DNA from: JACPLA01 sp964602055
GTDB taxonomy: Bacteria > Bacteroidota > Ignavibacteria > UBA10030
Direction: 5' to 3'
DNA length: 64,000 nt
Assembly: GCA_964602055.1 (NCBI GenBank)
Contig: CAZRPU010000001.1
Location: 1-64,000 of the forward strand
The translations under genes and the position numbers were made by a program. The notes beneath the pieces were generated by a model. The model saw only the letters and a list, made by a program, of their open reading frames with translations. It did not search any database and was not told the DNA's origin. The stretch's first letter is position 1; each line of letters starts with the position of its first letter. This document shows positions 16,770-25,710 of this stretch, in pieces.

Positions 16770-18947
16770 ATGAATCGATTATTCCTTCTGCTCACAATCG
16801 CCTCTCTCACGGCCCTGGCCCATCCAAACGACCAAAAGCTGATGCGGCTGAAGAAGATCCAGGAACCTGTCCGGGTAGACGGCGTTATCGAGCCAGCATG
16901 GCTTCTCGCTGATTCTTCGGAAGAATTCTTCCAGCTCCAACCCTACTACGCACAGCAGCCAACCCGACGAACCGTTGCACGCGTCCTTACAACAGATGAT
17001 GCTCTCTATTGCCTGATCGTGGGATATGATCTCAGGGAAAACATCCAAAGGACAACGGGAAAACTCGATGACTTCGGAGGGGATATCGTTTCAATCATGC
17101 TCGATACGTTCGGGGACAGGAAAACAGCCTACAAGTTCGCCGTGACGGCGTCGGGCGTGAAAGCCGACTGCCGTATGCTCGATGATGCAAGGAACAGAGA
17201 CTATGGATGGGACGGAGTCTGGTTCTCCGACGCGAGAATATACGACTGGGGCTTCGTGGTGGAGATGGAAATTCCTTACCGTTCCATTCAGTATGACGAG
17301 AAACTCTCTTCCTGGGGACTCGATTTCGACCGGTGGATTCCCTCGCTCAATGAAGATTTGTATTGGTGCCGTTATGAAGAAAACGAGGGCCAGAGGATTT
17401 CGAAATTTGGCACATTGGTTTTTGAGGACTTTACTCCCTCTGTAAAAGGATCGAATCTCGAAATCTACCCCGTCGGACTTGCGAAAGCGACATACCTGCC
17501 CAATACGAAGAGCAAGATCGATCCCGATCTCGGCATCGACCTTTTCTATAACCCGTCGCCCCAGCTCACATTTCAACTGACCGGGAATCCCGATTTCGCG
17601 CAGATCGAGGCGGATCCATTTGAATTCAATATTTCACGGTACGAGACGTACTATGACGAACGAAGACCCTTCTTTACGCAGGGGAACGAAATCTTCATGG
17701 CCTCGGGACGTGAGCGAGGGACCGGTTTCTATCGCCCTCTGGAACTTTTTTATTCGCGCCGGATCGGCAGAAAACTTCCCGACGGAGGAGAAGTCCCCCT
17801 CCTGGTCGGGACAAAAGCCTTCGGCCGCGTAGAGGATTTTGAGTACGGCGCGTTCCTGGCAATGACGGGAGAAAAATCCTACGTGGACAACAACACCGTC
17901 ATGTCGGAACCGCAGGCGTACTTTGCCTCCGCCCGGGTCAAAAAACAAATTCTCGGCAACTCCACCATCGGTCTCCTTTTTGTGGGGAAGCATACAGCGA
18001 CAAGCGATGACGGGGTTCTCGACATCGATGGGGCTTTCAGGACCTCCGATTGGCAGCTCTCCTATCAGCTTGCGCGGTCCTTCAAGAATGGAGGAGGCGA
18101 CTTCGGGGGCTCGGCAGGACTGGTGATGTTTGGAGAAAAGTGGCTGAACCTTGCCCGCGCCCGGTATATCGGCAACAATTTTGATATTGATCAGGTGGGA
18201 TTTGTTCCATGGAGGGGGACGACGCAAATCGTCGCCATCTCAGGGCCGCGATGGTACTATGAGGATGGCTACATTCGCCAGATTCTGATGTACGCCGGCG
18301 GCTCGCTGAATTATGAGAAACTCGACGGCTACACGGATCATTCCTTCGCTTTCGGCTATAACATGCAGTTTCGTACGAATTGGGGATTTGAAATCAACAT
18401 CAGTGTCGGCAAATCCAAAGACTCCGACCAGCGTTATGATTCCTATGAAGGGTCCATCTCGACGTGGTTCAATCCTTCCCCCATTTTCAACGGCAACGTG
18501 TGGGGTGGATATGCGAAGACGTTCAACTTCTCACGCGGATACCTCGGGTATTACGGATGGTCGGGAGTATCGCTGAATTATCAACTGTTCAAGACGCTGG
18601 CCATCGGTTCATCCGCCAATTCCTTCGTCGAATGGAAGCCTGATCGGGTGGTGGAAGACATCACATTCAACGCTCGTCCCTATTTTTCATGGACACCCGT
18701 GAATGACCTGAATGTCCGCGTCTATCTCGACGGTGTCTATTACCGGTCCACGGAGCATGTCGAGCAAACGATCTTTGGCCTGCTGTTCTCTTATAATTTC
18801 CTTCCCAAAAGCTGGGTTTACTTCGCGGTCAATGAGTTGAGGGATAGAAGCACGGAGTATGATGCGCTTGGCGCCCCGTTGGCGAACCGGATTCACGTTG
18901 CGGGCCGGGCGGCTGTCCTGAAACTCAAGTACCTCTACTATTTCTAA
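16770..18947 (+). CDS. Outer-membrane protein with CBM9-like and DUF5916-type domains
   Basis: The 725-residue product has a signal peptide (MNRLFLLLTIASLTALA). Next comes an N-terminal domain like family 9 carbohydrate-binding modules (RVDGVIEPAW near residue 35, then RVLTTDDALYCLIVGYD), and then a long strand-rich region with many aromatic turns (DFAQIEADPFEFN, ERRPFFTQG) typical of DUF5916 beta-barrels. The last residue is Phe, the usual signal for outer-membrane insertion. Proteins of this type are common in Bacteroidota and relatives; their substrate is unknown, and carbohydrate or peptide uptake has been suggested from context. No TonB plug domain is seen. Confidence 0.82.
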   Translation: MNRLFLLLTIASLTALAHPNDQKLMRLKKIQEPVRVDGVIEPAWLLADSSEEFFQLQPYYAQQPTRRTVARVLTTDDALYCLIVGYDLRENIQRTTGKLDDFGGDIVSIMLDTFGDRKTAYKFAVTASGVKADCRMLDDARNRDYGWDGVWFSDARIYDWGFVVEMEIPYRSIQYDEKLSSWGLDFDRWIPSLNEDLYWCRYEENEGQRISKFGTLVFEDFTPSVKGSNLEIYPVGLAKATYLPNTKSKIDPDLGIDLFYNPSPQLTFQLTGNPDFAQIEADPFEFNISRYETYYDERRPFFTQGNEIFMASGRERGTGFYRPLELFYSRRIGRKLPDGGEVPLLVGTKAFGRVEDFEYGAFLAMTGEKSYVDNNTVMSEPQAYFASARVKKQILGNSTIGLLFVGKHTATSDDGVLDIDGAFRTSDWQLSYQLARSFKNGGGDFGGSAGLVMFGEKWLNLARARYIGNNFDIDQVGFVPWRGTTQIVAISGPRWYYEDGYIRQILMYAGGSLNYEKLDGYTDHSFAFGYNMQFRTNWGFEINISVGKSKDSDQRYDSYEGSISTWFNPSPIFNGNVWGGYAKTFNFSRGYLGYYGWSGVSLNYQLFKTLAIGSSANSFVEWKPDRVVEDITFNARPYFSWTPVNDLNVRVYLDGVYYRSTEHVEQTIFGLLFSYNFLPKSWVYFAVNELRDRSTEYDALGAPLANRIHVAGRAAVLKLKYLYYF

Positions 18948-18996
18948 CGGAAGGTGACATCCGTCCTTCCGTAATTTCCCGCCTCCAAACTCCCGT

Positions 18997-19025
18997 TTGA
19001 GAGTTCGTCCGAAATCAGCTATCTT
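18997..19025 (+). promoter_or_regulatory. Promoter placed for a leaderless message (lipid kinase)
   Basis: TTGAGA (18997-19002) and TATCTT (19020-19025) are 17 bases apart. The -10 element ends only six bases before the ATG at 19032, so transcription should start at or within a base or two of the start codon. There is no room for a Shine-Dalgarno site. Confidence 0.6.
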
Positions 19026-19031
19026 GACCGG

Positions 19032-19961
19032 ATGAATCGGCCGCACTTTATTATTAATCCCGCTGCCTCTGCAGGAAGGACGGGACGCTCGCAGGGACTC
19101 CTCTTGAAGCTCATCGAGGACGCCTTCCCCGGAGGCTTCACGCTCGAGGCAACATCTCACCAGGGAGACGCAACGCACATCACCCGCAAGGCGATTCGGG
19201 AGGGAGTCGATCTCATCGTCGCCGTCGGAGGTGACGGTACGATGAATGAAGTGATCAACGGGTTTTTTGAGAATGGCAGGATCAGCAATCAGAAAGCACA
19301 CCTGGGATTGGTCTGCAGCGGAACCGCTGAGGATGTCGCGCGGAATCTGGGCCTCCCTGCCGGGCTCAAGGATCAGATCGGGCTGCTGGCAAACCCCGCT
19401 ACGAAACATGCCGATCTGGGAAGGGTCCGGTTCAAGACGAAAGAAGGGGGAGAGGAAGAACGCTGGTTTGTCAATGATTGTCATCCGGGGATTGCCGCCA
19501 AGGTTGTTGAGCGCGTCACACCTGGCTTGAAGAAACTCGGCGGATTCCTCGCTTTTGGACTCGCCTCAACTTACACGGCCATGCGGTACAAGGGACATCA
19601 GATGACCGTGACACTCGATCATGCTGAAGTTGTGGAAGGAAGGTTCCTGGGTGTTGTGGTCGCCAACGGACGCTATGCCGGAGGGGGAATGGACTTCGCC
19701 CCGAAGGCGCTCATCGACGACGGATTTCTCGACATCGTCCTTATCAAGGACCAATCGGTGCCGTCACGACTGCTCAATTTTCCGAAGATCTATTCAGGAA
19801 GCCATATCAATCTTTCCTGGATCGATTACCGGCGGGCACGCCACGTGCGAGTCGAATCGAAGGAAAGGGTGGCACTCGAAGCCGACGGAGAGCTGCTCGG
19901 ATTTGTGCCATGTGAAGCGGAAGTGGCTCACCATGCGCTCCGGGTGTGCGTGCCGCACTAA
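19032..19961 (+). CDS. Diacylglycerol/lipid kinase family protein
   Basis: The 309-residue product has the family's N-terminal INPAASAGRTG loop, the nucleotide motif VAVGGDGTMNEVING (about residues 66-80), CSGTAEDVARNLG, and a C-terminal strand domain with ALEADGELLG. These match the YegS/DgkB/LCB5 group, which phosphorylates diacylglycerol or related lipids at the membrane. The usual GTANDFAR is replaced by GTAEDVAR. Length is standard. The stop overlaps the stop of the convergent gene (TAA on one strand, TAG on the other, sharing two bases). The upstream promoter suggests a leaderless transcript. Confidence 0.88.
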   Translation: MNRPHFIINPAASAGRTGRSQGLLLKLIEDAFPGGFTLEATSHQGDATHITRKAIREGVDLIVAVGGDGTMNEVINGFFENGRISNQKAHLGLVCSGTAEDVARNLGLPAGLKDQIGLLANPATKHADLGRVRFKTKEGGEEERWFVNDCHPGIAAKVVERVTPGLKKLGGFLAFGLASTYTAMRYKGHQMTVTLDHAEVVEGRFLGVVVANGRYAGGGMDFAPKALIDDGFLDIVLIKDQSVPSRLLNFPKIYSGSHINLSWIDYRRARHVRVESKERVALEADGELLGFVPCEAEVAHHALRVCVPH

Positions 19962-21139
19962 AAGAAGAAGTCGAATTTCAAGTAGATTGCGTGCGGATAA
20001 TACCAATACTCTGTCTGTTGCGATCCATAGAAGTATTGTCCGCCAAGGGTGAGCGAGGTTTCGTCGGAACTTGAATAATGTGCTGTCAGAAAGGAATAAC
20101 CGCTTCGATCATTCAGATTTCTTGTCGTGCCGGCGAGAACCACGACGAGGGGGTGTAAGAGGTACGAAGCCTGAAGAGTAATGTATTGCCTGCCCACGTT
20201 GAGGATTTTCCCCGAAAGAAGTCCCGTCAGATCATAGAGTCCGGGTGTCCGGGCTCCGCGCCCGTTGAAATGATACTCGGCAAGCCCATACCATTTTTCC
20301 GAGAACTGGTTGTCGATGCCCAAAATCAGACTGGTGAACCCGGTCCGCGGCGACTCCTTTTCCCGTGAATAGATTGCCTCCCCGCGAAGACCCGCATCGA
20401 ACAGGCTCCCTGCAAAGTCCCCCCCCAGGACAATTCTTTTTTCAAAGCTCCCGCCCATCAGGGAGAAATCGAATCCCTCGATATTGGATCGGAACCGGAA
20501 ACCCGCATTGTTGTTTCGGAATCCTTTCTTCGCGTGCACAACGAGAGAGACGTCTGTAAAATTTCCGAGAATCACCTTCGCGAGAAGCGCGTCTACTCCA
20601 TCTTTTTCAATCTTACTGAAAGTTGTCGGATTCAGAGGATTGAACAAGTCCGTGGGGTTCCAGACGCGCCCGGTTCCCCAGGAAATCCTTTGTCGCCCAA
20701 TCGTCACATCGAGAACATCTGCAGATTGACGAAAATACAGCCTGTCGACAAAATGCGTGACAGTCCAATGACTGGATTGAATCGGATGCCAGGTCAGGTC
20801 GGCAAGGTGCTGATTGTCCGCGGGCTGGACTTGCTGAGACAAGAGAGAAGACGTTGAGTAAGCAGCACTGACTTCATACTCCAACATGAGATAGCCTTTT
20901 TCCCAGAGGGAAAGAGAGGGCCTGAGACGTAGTCGGGAAACTTCAAGGAACTGGTCTTCCCGCACAGAAAAGAGAGCGCCTACGGAAGGCTCCACCTTTT
21001 GATAGACAGGGATCGTGACAAAGTACCCGTTGAAGCGGAAATCCGTCTGTGCCAGAAGGAGGTAATCACCCGCTGGAAAAAGGAGAACGAACAACACACA
21101 AAGGGCAGAGGGAATTTTATTGACGTTTGTCGGATTCAA
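19958..21139 (-). CDS. Outer-membrane beta-barrel, last gene of the Lol-like export operon
   Basis: The 393-residue product has a hydrophobic leader (to about residue 31, LLLAQ), a strand-rich body with alternating aromatic residues, and a terminal FDFFF, so it is almost certainly an outer-membrane barrel. The segment VTIGRQRISWGTGRVWNPTDLFNP resembles the conserved GRQ-WG region of DUF1302-type barrels, which elsewhere accompany lipid or hydrophobic-compound exporters. The assumed start is TTG, overlapping the ATPase gene by 23 bases, with no ribosome site, so translation is probably coupled. It is the fifth transport gene in a run with LolA-like, FtsX, FtsX and ATPase genes. Confidence 0.72.
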   Translation of the reverse strand: MNPTNVNKIPSALCVLFVLLFPAGDYLLLAQTDFRFNGYFVTIPVYQKVEPSVGALFSVREDQFLEVSRLRLRPSLSLWEKGYLMLEYEVSAAYSTSSLLSQQVQPADNQHLADLTWHPIQSSHWTVTHFVDRLYFRQSADVLDVTIGRQRISWGTGRVWNPTDLFNPLNPTTFSKIEKDGVDALLAKVILGNFTDVSLVVHAKKGFRNNNAGFRFRSNIEGFDFSLMGGSFEKRIVLGGDFAGSLFDAGLRGEAIYSREKESPRTGFTSLILGIDNQFSEKWYGLAEYHFNGRGARTPGLYDLTGLLSGKILNVGRQYITLQASYLLHPLVVVLAGTTRNLNDRSGYSFLTAHYSSSDETSLTLGGQYFYGSQQTEYWYYPHAIYLKFDFFF

Positions 21140-21806
21140 TCATGCCGTCGCGGAGAATGAGAAGGCGGTGTCCACGCTCGATCACTTGCGGATCGTGGGA
21201 AGAGAAGATAAACGTAATGTTCTTCTCCTTGTTGAGACGTTCCATGAGGTCAAGAAGAGATGCGCCGGTGACTGAGTCAAGATTGGCCGTGGGCTCATCG
21301 GCAAGAACTACGGAAGGATTGGTGACAATCGCGCGGGCAACAGCGACGCGTTGCTGTTGGCCCCCGCTCATCTCATTGGGCCTTTTGTCTGCAAGCTCTT
21401 CAATTCCTAACTCTCTGAGAATCGCAAGCGCCCTTGCTCTTCGTTCTGCCTCGGGAATGGAAAGGAGCATCATGGAAAATTCGACGTTTTCTATGGCGCT
21501 GAGAACCGGAATCAGGTTGTACGCCTGAAAAACAAAGCCGAGGTTGTTCAACCGCAGCAACGACAGTTCACTTTTCGATTTTCCCCTGAGGCTGTTTCCG
21601 CCGAAAAAAACCTCGCCTGCACTGGGTTTGTCGAGAGCGCCCAGGAGGTTCAGGAGTGTGGTTTTTCCGGATCCCGATGGTCCCGCGATGACGAGGAAAT
21701 CACCCGCATTCACCGAGAAGGTAATGCCGCGTAACGCATGGACCGGAACGCCGTTGTCATCATACGTCTTTTCAAGCTTTTCTGTTCTGAGAAGGTCTGT
21801 GTTCAT
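21117..21806 (-). CDS. ABC transporter ATPase, LolD/MacB type
   Basis: The 229-residue product has Walker A (GPSGSGKTTLLN), a Q-loop, the ABC signature (MSGGQQQRVAVARA), Walker B (VVLADEPTANLD) and an H-loop (SSHDPQV). Length and sequence are those of the LolD/FtsE/MacB ATPases that drive FtsX-type permeases by mechanotransmission rather than substrate passage. It lies 13 bases after the second FtsX gene and overlaps the barrel gene. The start at 21806 has AGAAAGAA upstream. Confidence 0.92.
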   Translation of the reverse strand: MNTDLLRTEKLEKTYDDNGVPVHALRGITFSVNAGDFLVIAGPSGSGKTTLLNLLGALDKPSAGEVFFGGNSLRGKSKSELSLLRLNNLGFVFQAYNLIPVLSAIENVEFSMMLLSIPEAERRARALAILRELGIEELADKRPNEMSGGQQQRVAVARAIVTNPSVVLADEPTANLDSVTGASLLDLMERLNKEKNITFIFSSHDPQVIERGHRLLILRDGMIESDKRQ

Positions 21807-21819
21807 GGATTCTTTCTGG

Positions 21820-23034
21820 TTATACGTAACGAATCGCTTCGACAGGATGAAGCCTGACCGCCCTGAAGGCCGGATAGACGGCTCCAAGCACAGCGACGAA
21901 AGGGATCACAAATAAAGCGTTGGCAACGACGCCCCAGGTGAGAATGGGATAGATCACGGCTCCCACGCCGTAGGATCGAAGGCCCTCCGAAAAAGCGCTG
22001 AGATCGAGTCCGGTCTCGGACAAGGGAAGATAGAGGGCATAACTCAGGAGAAAGCCAATGAGCGTGCCGATGATCCCGAGGAGAAATGATTCTGAAAGCA
22101 CCATGAGCAGAACCTTGGAATCCTTCATGCCGATGGCTTTCAAAACGCCGAACTCATGAATCCTCTCGAAAACCGACATGAGCATGGTGTTGACAATCCC
22201 GAAAATCAACGCGATCCCGATAATGACGTAGAAAATGATCATCGACTGCTCATACACATCCATCGAGAGGACCAGGAGAGGAAGAATTTCCTGATAGGAG
22301 AGTACTTCGTAGCTGCTGTCAAGTTCGGCGCGAAGAGCCGTTTGTACTTGCTCGAGACGTTCAAGATCGTTGACCACAATAGCATATTCGGAGACAGAAT
22401 GTCCCAGGCCCAGCATGGACTGCGCATTGGCGAGCGGTATGTAGACATTCGCCTTATCGAACTCCGAACTCAGCGACTGGAAAATACCTACGATCCTGAA
22501 AACGTCCGACCCCACATGACCGTCAACCCTCGACGCCAAGCCCACCATGCGGTCTCCTACTCCAATTCCTAACCGCTCAGCGAGCCCTTTCCCTATCAGA
22601 GCCTCATTGTTCCTCCCGGAAAGATACGATCCTTCCACGAGAGAGGTCTTGATGGTTGTGACGGCGGGTTCTCGATGAGGGTCGACACCTACAAGGGAAA
22701 CACCGGATGAGTTCGAGGCGCTGCTCACGAGCCCGTAGGTCAACACCCGCCGGCTGTAGGATGCGATCCCCGCAGTGTTCTGCAGGGCGCGGTCGACAGC
22801 TTCCATCCCCGGTACAGTGCTTTGGATTTCCGGATTATCATGAAAACCCATCCGATGGATCTGCATGTGAGCAACATGGGACCCGACCTGGTTATGGAGC
22901 ATTTGAGCAATCATGCCCCTCGAGAGCGTATCCATCAACACCGACGCAAGCACTCCAACGGCAACGGAGAGAAGGACAATAATCGATCGCCGCCTGTTCC
23001 TCCAAATATTGCGCCATGAAAGACGAAGGAGCAT
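21820..23034 (-). CDS. FtsX-type ABC permease (second of pair)
   Basis: The 404-residue product has an N-terminal membrane segment (about 17-37), a ~200-residue extracytoplasmic (MacB_PCD-like) domain, and three C-terminal segments (about 268-290, 312-335, 365-390), the LolC/LolE topology. FGVLKAIGMKDSKVLLM is the conserved FtsX coupling motif. It shares a TAATG junction with the upstream permease. The two permeases are clearly homologous but not identical and probably form a heterodimer with the following ATPase. Confidence 0.9.
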   Translation of the reverse strand: MLLRLSWRNIWRNRRRSIIVLLSVAVGVLASVLMDTLSRGMIAQMLHNQVGSHVAHMQIHRMGFHDNPEIQSTVPGMEAVDRALQNTAGIASYSRRVLTYGLVSSASNSSGVSLVGVDPHREPAVTTIKTSLVEGSYLSGRNNEALIGKGLAERLGIGVGDRMVGLASRVDGHVGSDVFRIVGIFQSLSSEFDKANVYIPLANAQSMLGLGHSVSEYAIVVNDLERLEQVQTALRAELDSSYEVLSYQEILPLLVLSMDVYEQSMIIFYVIIGIALIFGIVNTMLMSVFERIHEFGVLKAIGMKDSKVLLMVLSESFLLGIIGTLIGFLLSYALYLPLSETGLDLSAFSEGLRSYGVGAVIYPILTWGVVANALFVIPFVAVLGAVYPAFRAVRLHPVEAIRYV

Positions 23035-24263
23035 TATGTGTACCTGATTCCTTTCAATGGCTCGAGCTTCAGAACCTTCATGATGGGATAGAGTGTGGAG
23101 ACGATGGAAATCACCAGGATCGCAAGCGAAGTATTCAGAAAAGAGGATAGCTTGAGCGTCGATTCGAGGCGCGGAAGCCAGCCGTATTCCTCGTAGATGG
23201 CCCCAAACTCCCCGCTGAATTCAATGGGGTTGAGGACGAGATAGTAGTTGATGCCGTAGGCAAGGATATTTCCCAAAACAAGTCCAAGGACAATAATCAT
23301 GACTGTCTCAAGAAAGATCAGCCACACGAGCCTCGTATGCTGCATGCCGATAGAAAGGATGATGCCGAATTCCCTGAAGCGTTCGGTGACAGACATGAGG
23401 ACGGTGTTGGTGATGCCGAAAGCTACAACGAGGATCAGGATTCCCAGAGTGAGGATCCCGCTCACATTGTCCAGTTCGATACTCTGCTCGAAATCGGGCA
23501 TTACCTCTTTCCATTCCAACAGCGCCATTCCCATGGTTTCCAGCGATCCTGCATGATCTTCCTGAAAGGAGGAAATTTCTCCAAGGTCGTCGAGCTTGAT
23601 CGCTATGAGGCTCACGCGTCCCTCCATCACAAGCAATTCGCGGGCTGCGTCGAGATTCATGAGAACCAGGCTTCGGTCGAGATCGCCGAGCCCTGATTTC
23701 AGGGCACCTGTAATGACGAACCGAAGATTCCCCAGCGAGCCGTCAAATCCCTGTGACAGGAGAACAATCGTGTCGCCGGTCTGGGCCTTGAGATTTTCAA
23801 GAAGCTTGTGGCCAACGACAATTGCATCCTGGCGGTCCGAGGCGAGGAAGCTGCCACTGGTCACGCGGCTCGGGAGCTTTGAAACCTGTCGCTCCAGCTC
23901 CGGATCGATCCCCACAATGACTGCCCCCTGAGAATAATCCCTGTAGCTGATCAGGCCGTCGCCCAGGATGCGGGGAGCGGTCCCGATCACGCGCTTGTCT
24001 GTCTCCAGCAAGACCCGGAGACTGTCGGATAATTTGAAACTCTTGTGCAGCGAAGGGTTCTTCTGGTATCCGGGAGCCTGAATTTGAAGATATCCGCTGA
24101 ATAATTCGACGACGTGACGAATATTGACGTCGTACGTCCCCAGCTGGATGCCCCTCATGACAATCGAAAGCATGACCGCAAACGTAACGGCCAGTATGGT
24201 GATGAGGGAGCGGCGACGGTTGCGCCAGATGTTCCTCCAGCCGAGTGTGAGAAGGAGCTTCAC
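23034..24263 (-). CDS. FtsX-type ABC permease (first of pair)
   Basis: The 409-residue product has the same topology as its neighbour: one N-terminal membrane segment, a large periplasmic domain, and three C-terminal segments with the FGIILSIGMQHTRLVWL coupling motif. The Trp-Arg-rich start (WRNIWRNRRRS) is shared with the second permease, showing their common origin. The start overlaps the stop of the LolA-like gene (ATGA). Together with the ATPase it should form a Lol-like machine that extracts a lipid or lipoprotein from the inner membrane. Confidence 0.9.
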   Translation of the reverse strand: MKLLLTLGWRNIWRNRRRSLITILAVTFAVMLSIVMRGIQLGTYDVNIRHVVELFSGYLQIQAPGYQKNPSLHKSFKLSDSLRVLLETDKRVIGTAPRILGDGLISYRDYSQGAVIVGIDPELERQVSKLPSRVTSGSFLASDRQDAIVVGHKLLENLKAQTGDTIVLLSQGFDGSLGNLRFVITGALKSGLGDLDRSLVLMNLDAARELLVMEGRVSLIAIKLDDLGEISSFQEDHAGSLETMGMALLEWKEVMPDFEQSIELDNVSGILTLGILILVVAFGITNTVLMSVTERFREFGIILSIGMQHTRLVWLIFLETVMIIVLGLVLGNILAYGINYYLVLNPIEFSGEFGAIYEEYGWLPRLESTLKLSSFLNTSLAILVISIVSTLYPIMKVLKLEPLKGIRYT

Positions 24264-25012
24264 CGTCCTCTTCCCCTCTCCAATTCCTGCAAAGAGAAAA
24301 TGCGGTCGCTGATGGAGACATCAAAACTGATGTCAAGGTATTTGAATTCCGTTGAATGGCCTTTCTTGCTGTCGTTGATCATCAACCACTTGGTGGGGAT
24401 GGTCCTCTTGCCGAATCGGCCGATTTCGGAATACGACATCGTTCTGACGCGGGTTCCCTTTTCGTCGAAATATTCCGTCCGGGCGGGCAAGTAGTCAATT
24501 TTCCGAATCCAATGGTGGATTGAACCCCATACGACAGGTGCCTCCGGTTTTGGCGTCAATCCGATCTTCCAGCAGAGGACATCGTCCACAATTTCTTCAC
24601 CCAGGATCTTCATGGTGTAGTCGTCAACAAGGCTCGACTCTCGAACCAGGTCGTCGTTGGTGAAATCCGATCCGTTCCACGACTGCAGCATCATGGAAGG
24701 GGGCACTTTGATCGTCGTTTCGGTGTTGCGAAGGTACATCCAAAGCTCGTTCTTCACCTTCAGCGTCTTGTTGCCTGCTTCGCGCCGGGGAGAGGTGATT
24801 ACAATAAGAGCCTTTTCATTCCCCACCCACCAACTGTCCATTTCCATCGTCCTGGTGTAGTCGGGCGTTGTGATCGTCATGCGGAAGGATCCGCGGGAAT
24901 TTTCACCCTTAAGTAAATCCTCCGAGCGTGTCACGATGTCCTGAGCGGTCTGGCCAAATGCCGTCATTCCAGTCATGAGCGCGCTCAAGGCAAACAGGAT
25001 GATTCTTTTCAT
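24260..25012 (-). CDS. LolA-like periplasmic carrier (outer-membrane lipoprotein-sorting type)
   Basis: The 250-residue product has a signal peptide (MKRIILFALSALMTGMTAFGQ) and the half-barrel sequence of the 'outer membrane lipoprotein-sorting protein' group (SFRMTITTPDYTRTMEMDSWW, KNELWMYLRNTETTIKVPPSMM, SWNGSDFTNDDLVRESSLVDDY). These proteins are LolA homologues linked to lipid or hydrophobic transfer rather than classical lipoprotein sorting. It begins inside the stop codon of the regulator gene (ATGA) and its own stop overlaps the permease start, so the run is tightly coupled. GAGGAA precedes the start. Confidence 0.88.
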   Translation of the reverse strand: MKRIILFALSALMTGMTAFGQTAQDIVTRSEDLLKGENSRGSFRMTITTPDYTRTMEMDSWWVGNEKALIVITSPRREAGNKTLKVKNELWMYLRNTETTIKVPPSMMLQSWNGSDFTNDDLVRESSLVDDYTMKILGEEIVDDVLCWKIGLTPKPEAPVVWGSIHHWIRKIDYLPARTEYFDEKGTRVRTMSYSEIGRFGKRTIPTKWLMINDSKKGHSTEFKYLDISFDVSISDRIFSLQELERGRGR

Positions 25013-25512
25013 CGGTTCATTTCCTCTTTGTGTCGTACCTCGTTCACTTGAAGCTCTTCCCATCGGGCAAGAAGAGCTGCAAACTCTTTTTCAAAAAAAT
25101 CATAGAATTGATGAAACGCTTCGAGGTGACGGTGTGCTTCGGATGTTTTCTCCGGTACGAGCGCCAATCCCTTCTCGAGGATCTGCTTGAATTCGGTAAC
25201 CTGCGTCATCCGGCTTCGGAGGAGGCTGCTGAACGAGCCTCGGCGGATCCTGAAAAAATCCCGCCGGTCTGCCGGCACACCGACTTTTTCGATCAGCCCG
25301 AGCTGGAGAAGGAATCTGGTCATCGTACTGATCGATCCCTTGCTCGCCCTTAATGCTTGCGCAAGATCTTCACCCGATGTGTAAGGCTCATCGGCGATCA
25401 GCAGATACCCAAGGATCTTCCCCGAGATTCTCGGATGACCGTTCCTTTCCATGAGAATTCCCATTTCCTCGGCAAAACGGAGGCGATCCTGCATGATATT
25501 CTTTGCGTTCAT
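25009..25512 (-). CDS. GbsR/MarR-family transcriptional regulator
   Basis: The 167-residue product has a winged-helix domain (about residues 18-95; ISGKILGYLLIADEPYTSGEDLAQALRASK... is the helix-turn-helix, RRDFFRIRRG the wing) followed by a long helical tail, the layout of the GbsR branch of MarR proteins. It is the first gene of the Lol-like operon and overlaps the LolA-like gene, so it is probably a self-regulating local repressor. An inverted repeat over its likely -35 element is a candidate operator. The ligand is unknown. Confidence 0.85.
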   Translation of the reverse strand: MNAKNIMQDRLRFAEEMGILMERNGHPRISGKILGYLLIADEPYTSGEDLAQALRASKGSISTMTRFLLQLGLIEKVGVPADRRDFFRIRRGSFSSLLRSRMTQVTEFKQILEKGLALVPEKTSEAHRHLEAFHQFYDFFEKEFAALLARWEELQVNEVRHKEEMNR

Positions 25513-25540
25513 GGATGAATCCCTGGTTCGGGATGAACAA

Positions 25541-25569
25541 GATACAAAAATTTTATTGTTTAGTCAATA
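25541..25569 (-). promoter_or_regulatory. Promoter and candidate operator of the Lol-like operon
   Basis: On the minus strand TTGACT (25562-25567) and TATCTT (25541-25546) are 15 bases apart. A perfect inverted repeat, TATTG-N6-CAATA (25554-25569), covers the -35 element. A regulator bound there would block transcription. The spacing is shorter than the 17 seen at other sites. Confidence 0.4.
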
Positions 25570-25710
25570 CTGAAAGTTCAAAAAGAATGAAAAAAGTCAA
25601 TGATTTGGCTATGATCGCGAGCCTGGCCGTGATCATGCCGAAATTTGTATCTTAACCTTTTCTCGAATCCTCAGTCTTAACACCATGAGCGCCACCAGCA
25701 AAGGAAACGG

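Noticed and set aside
24257..24266. Frameshift at the LolA-like/permease border
   Set aside because: The overlap is a normal ATGA junction; both proteins have proper ends.
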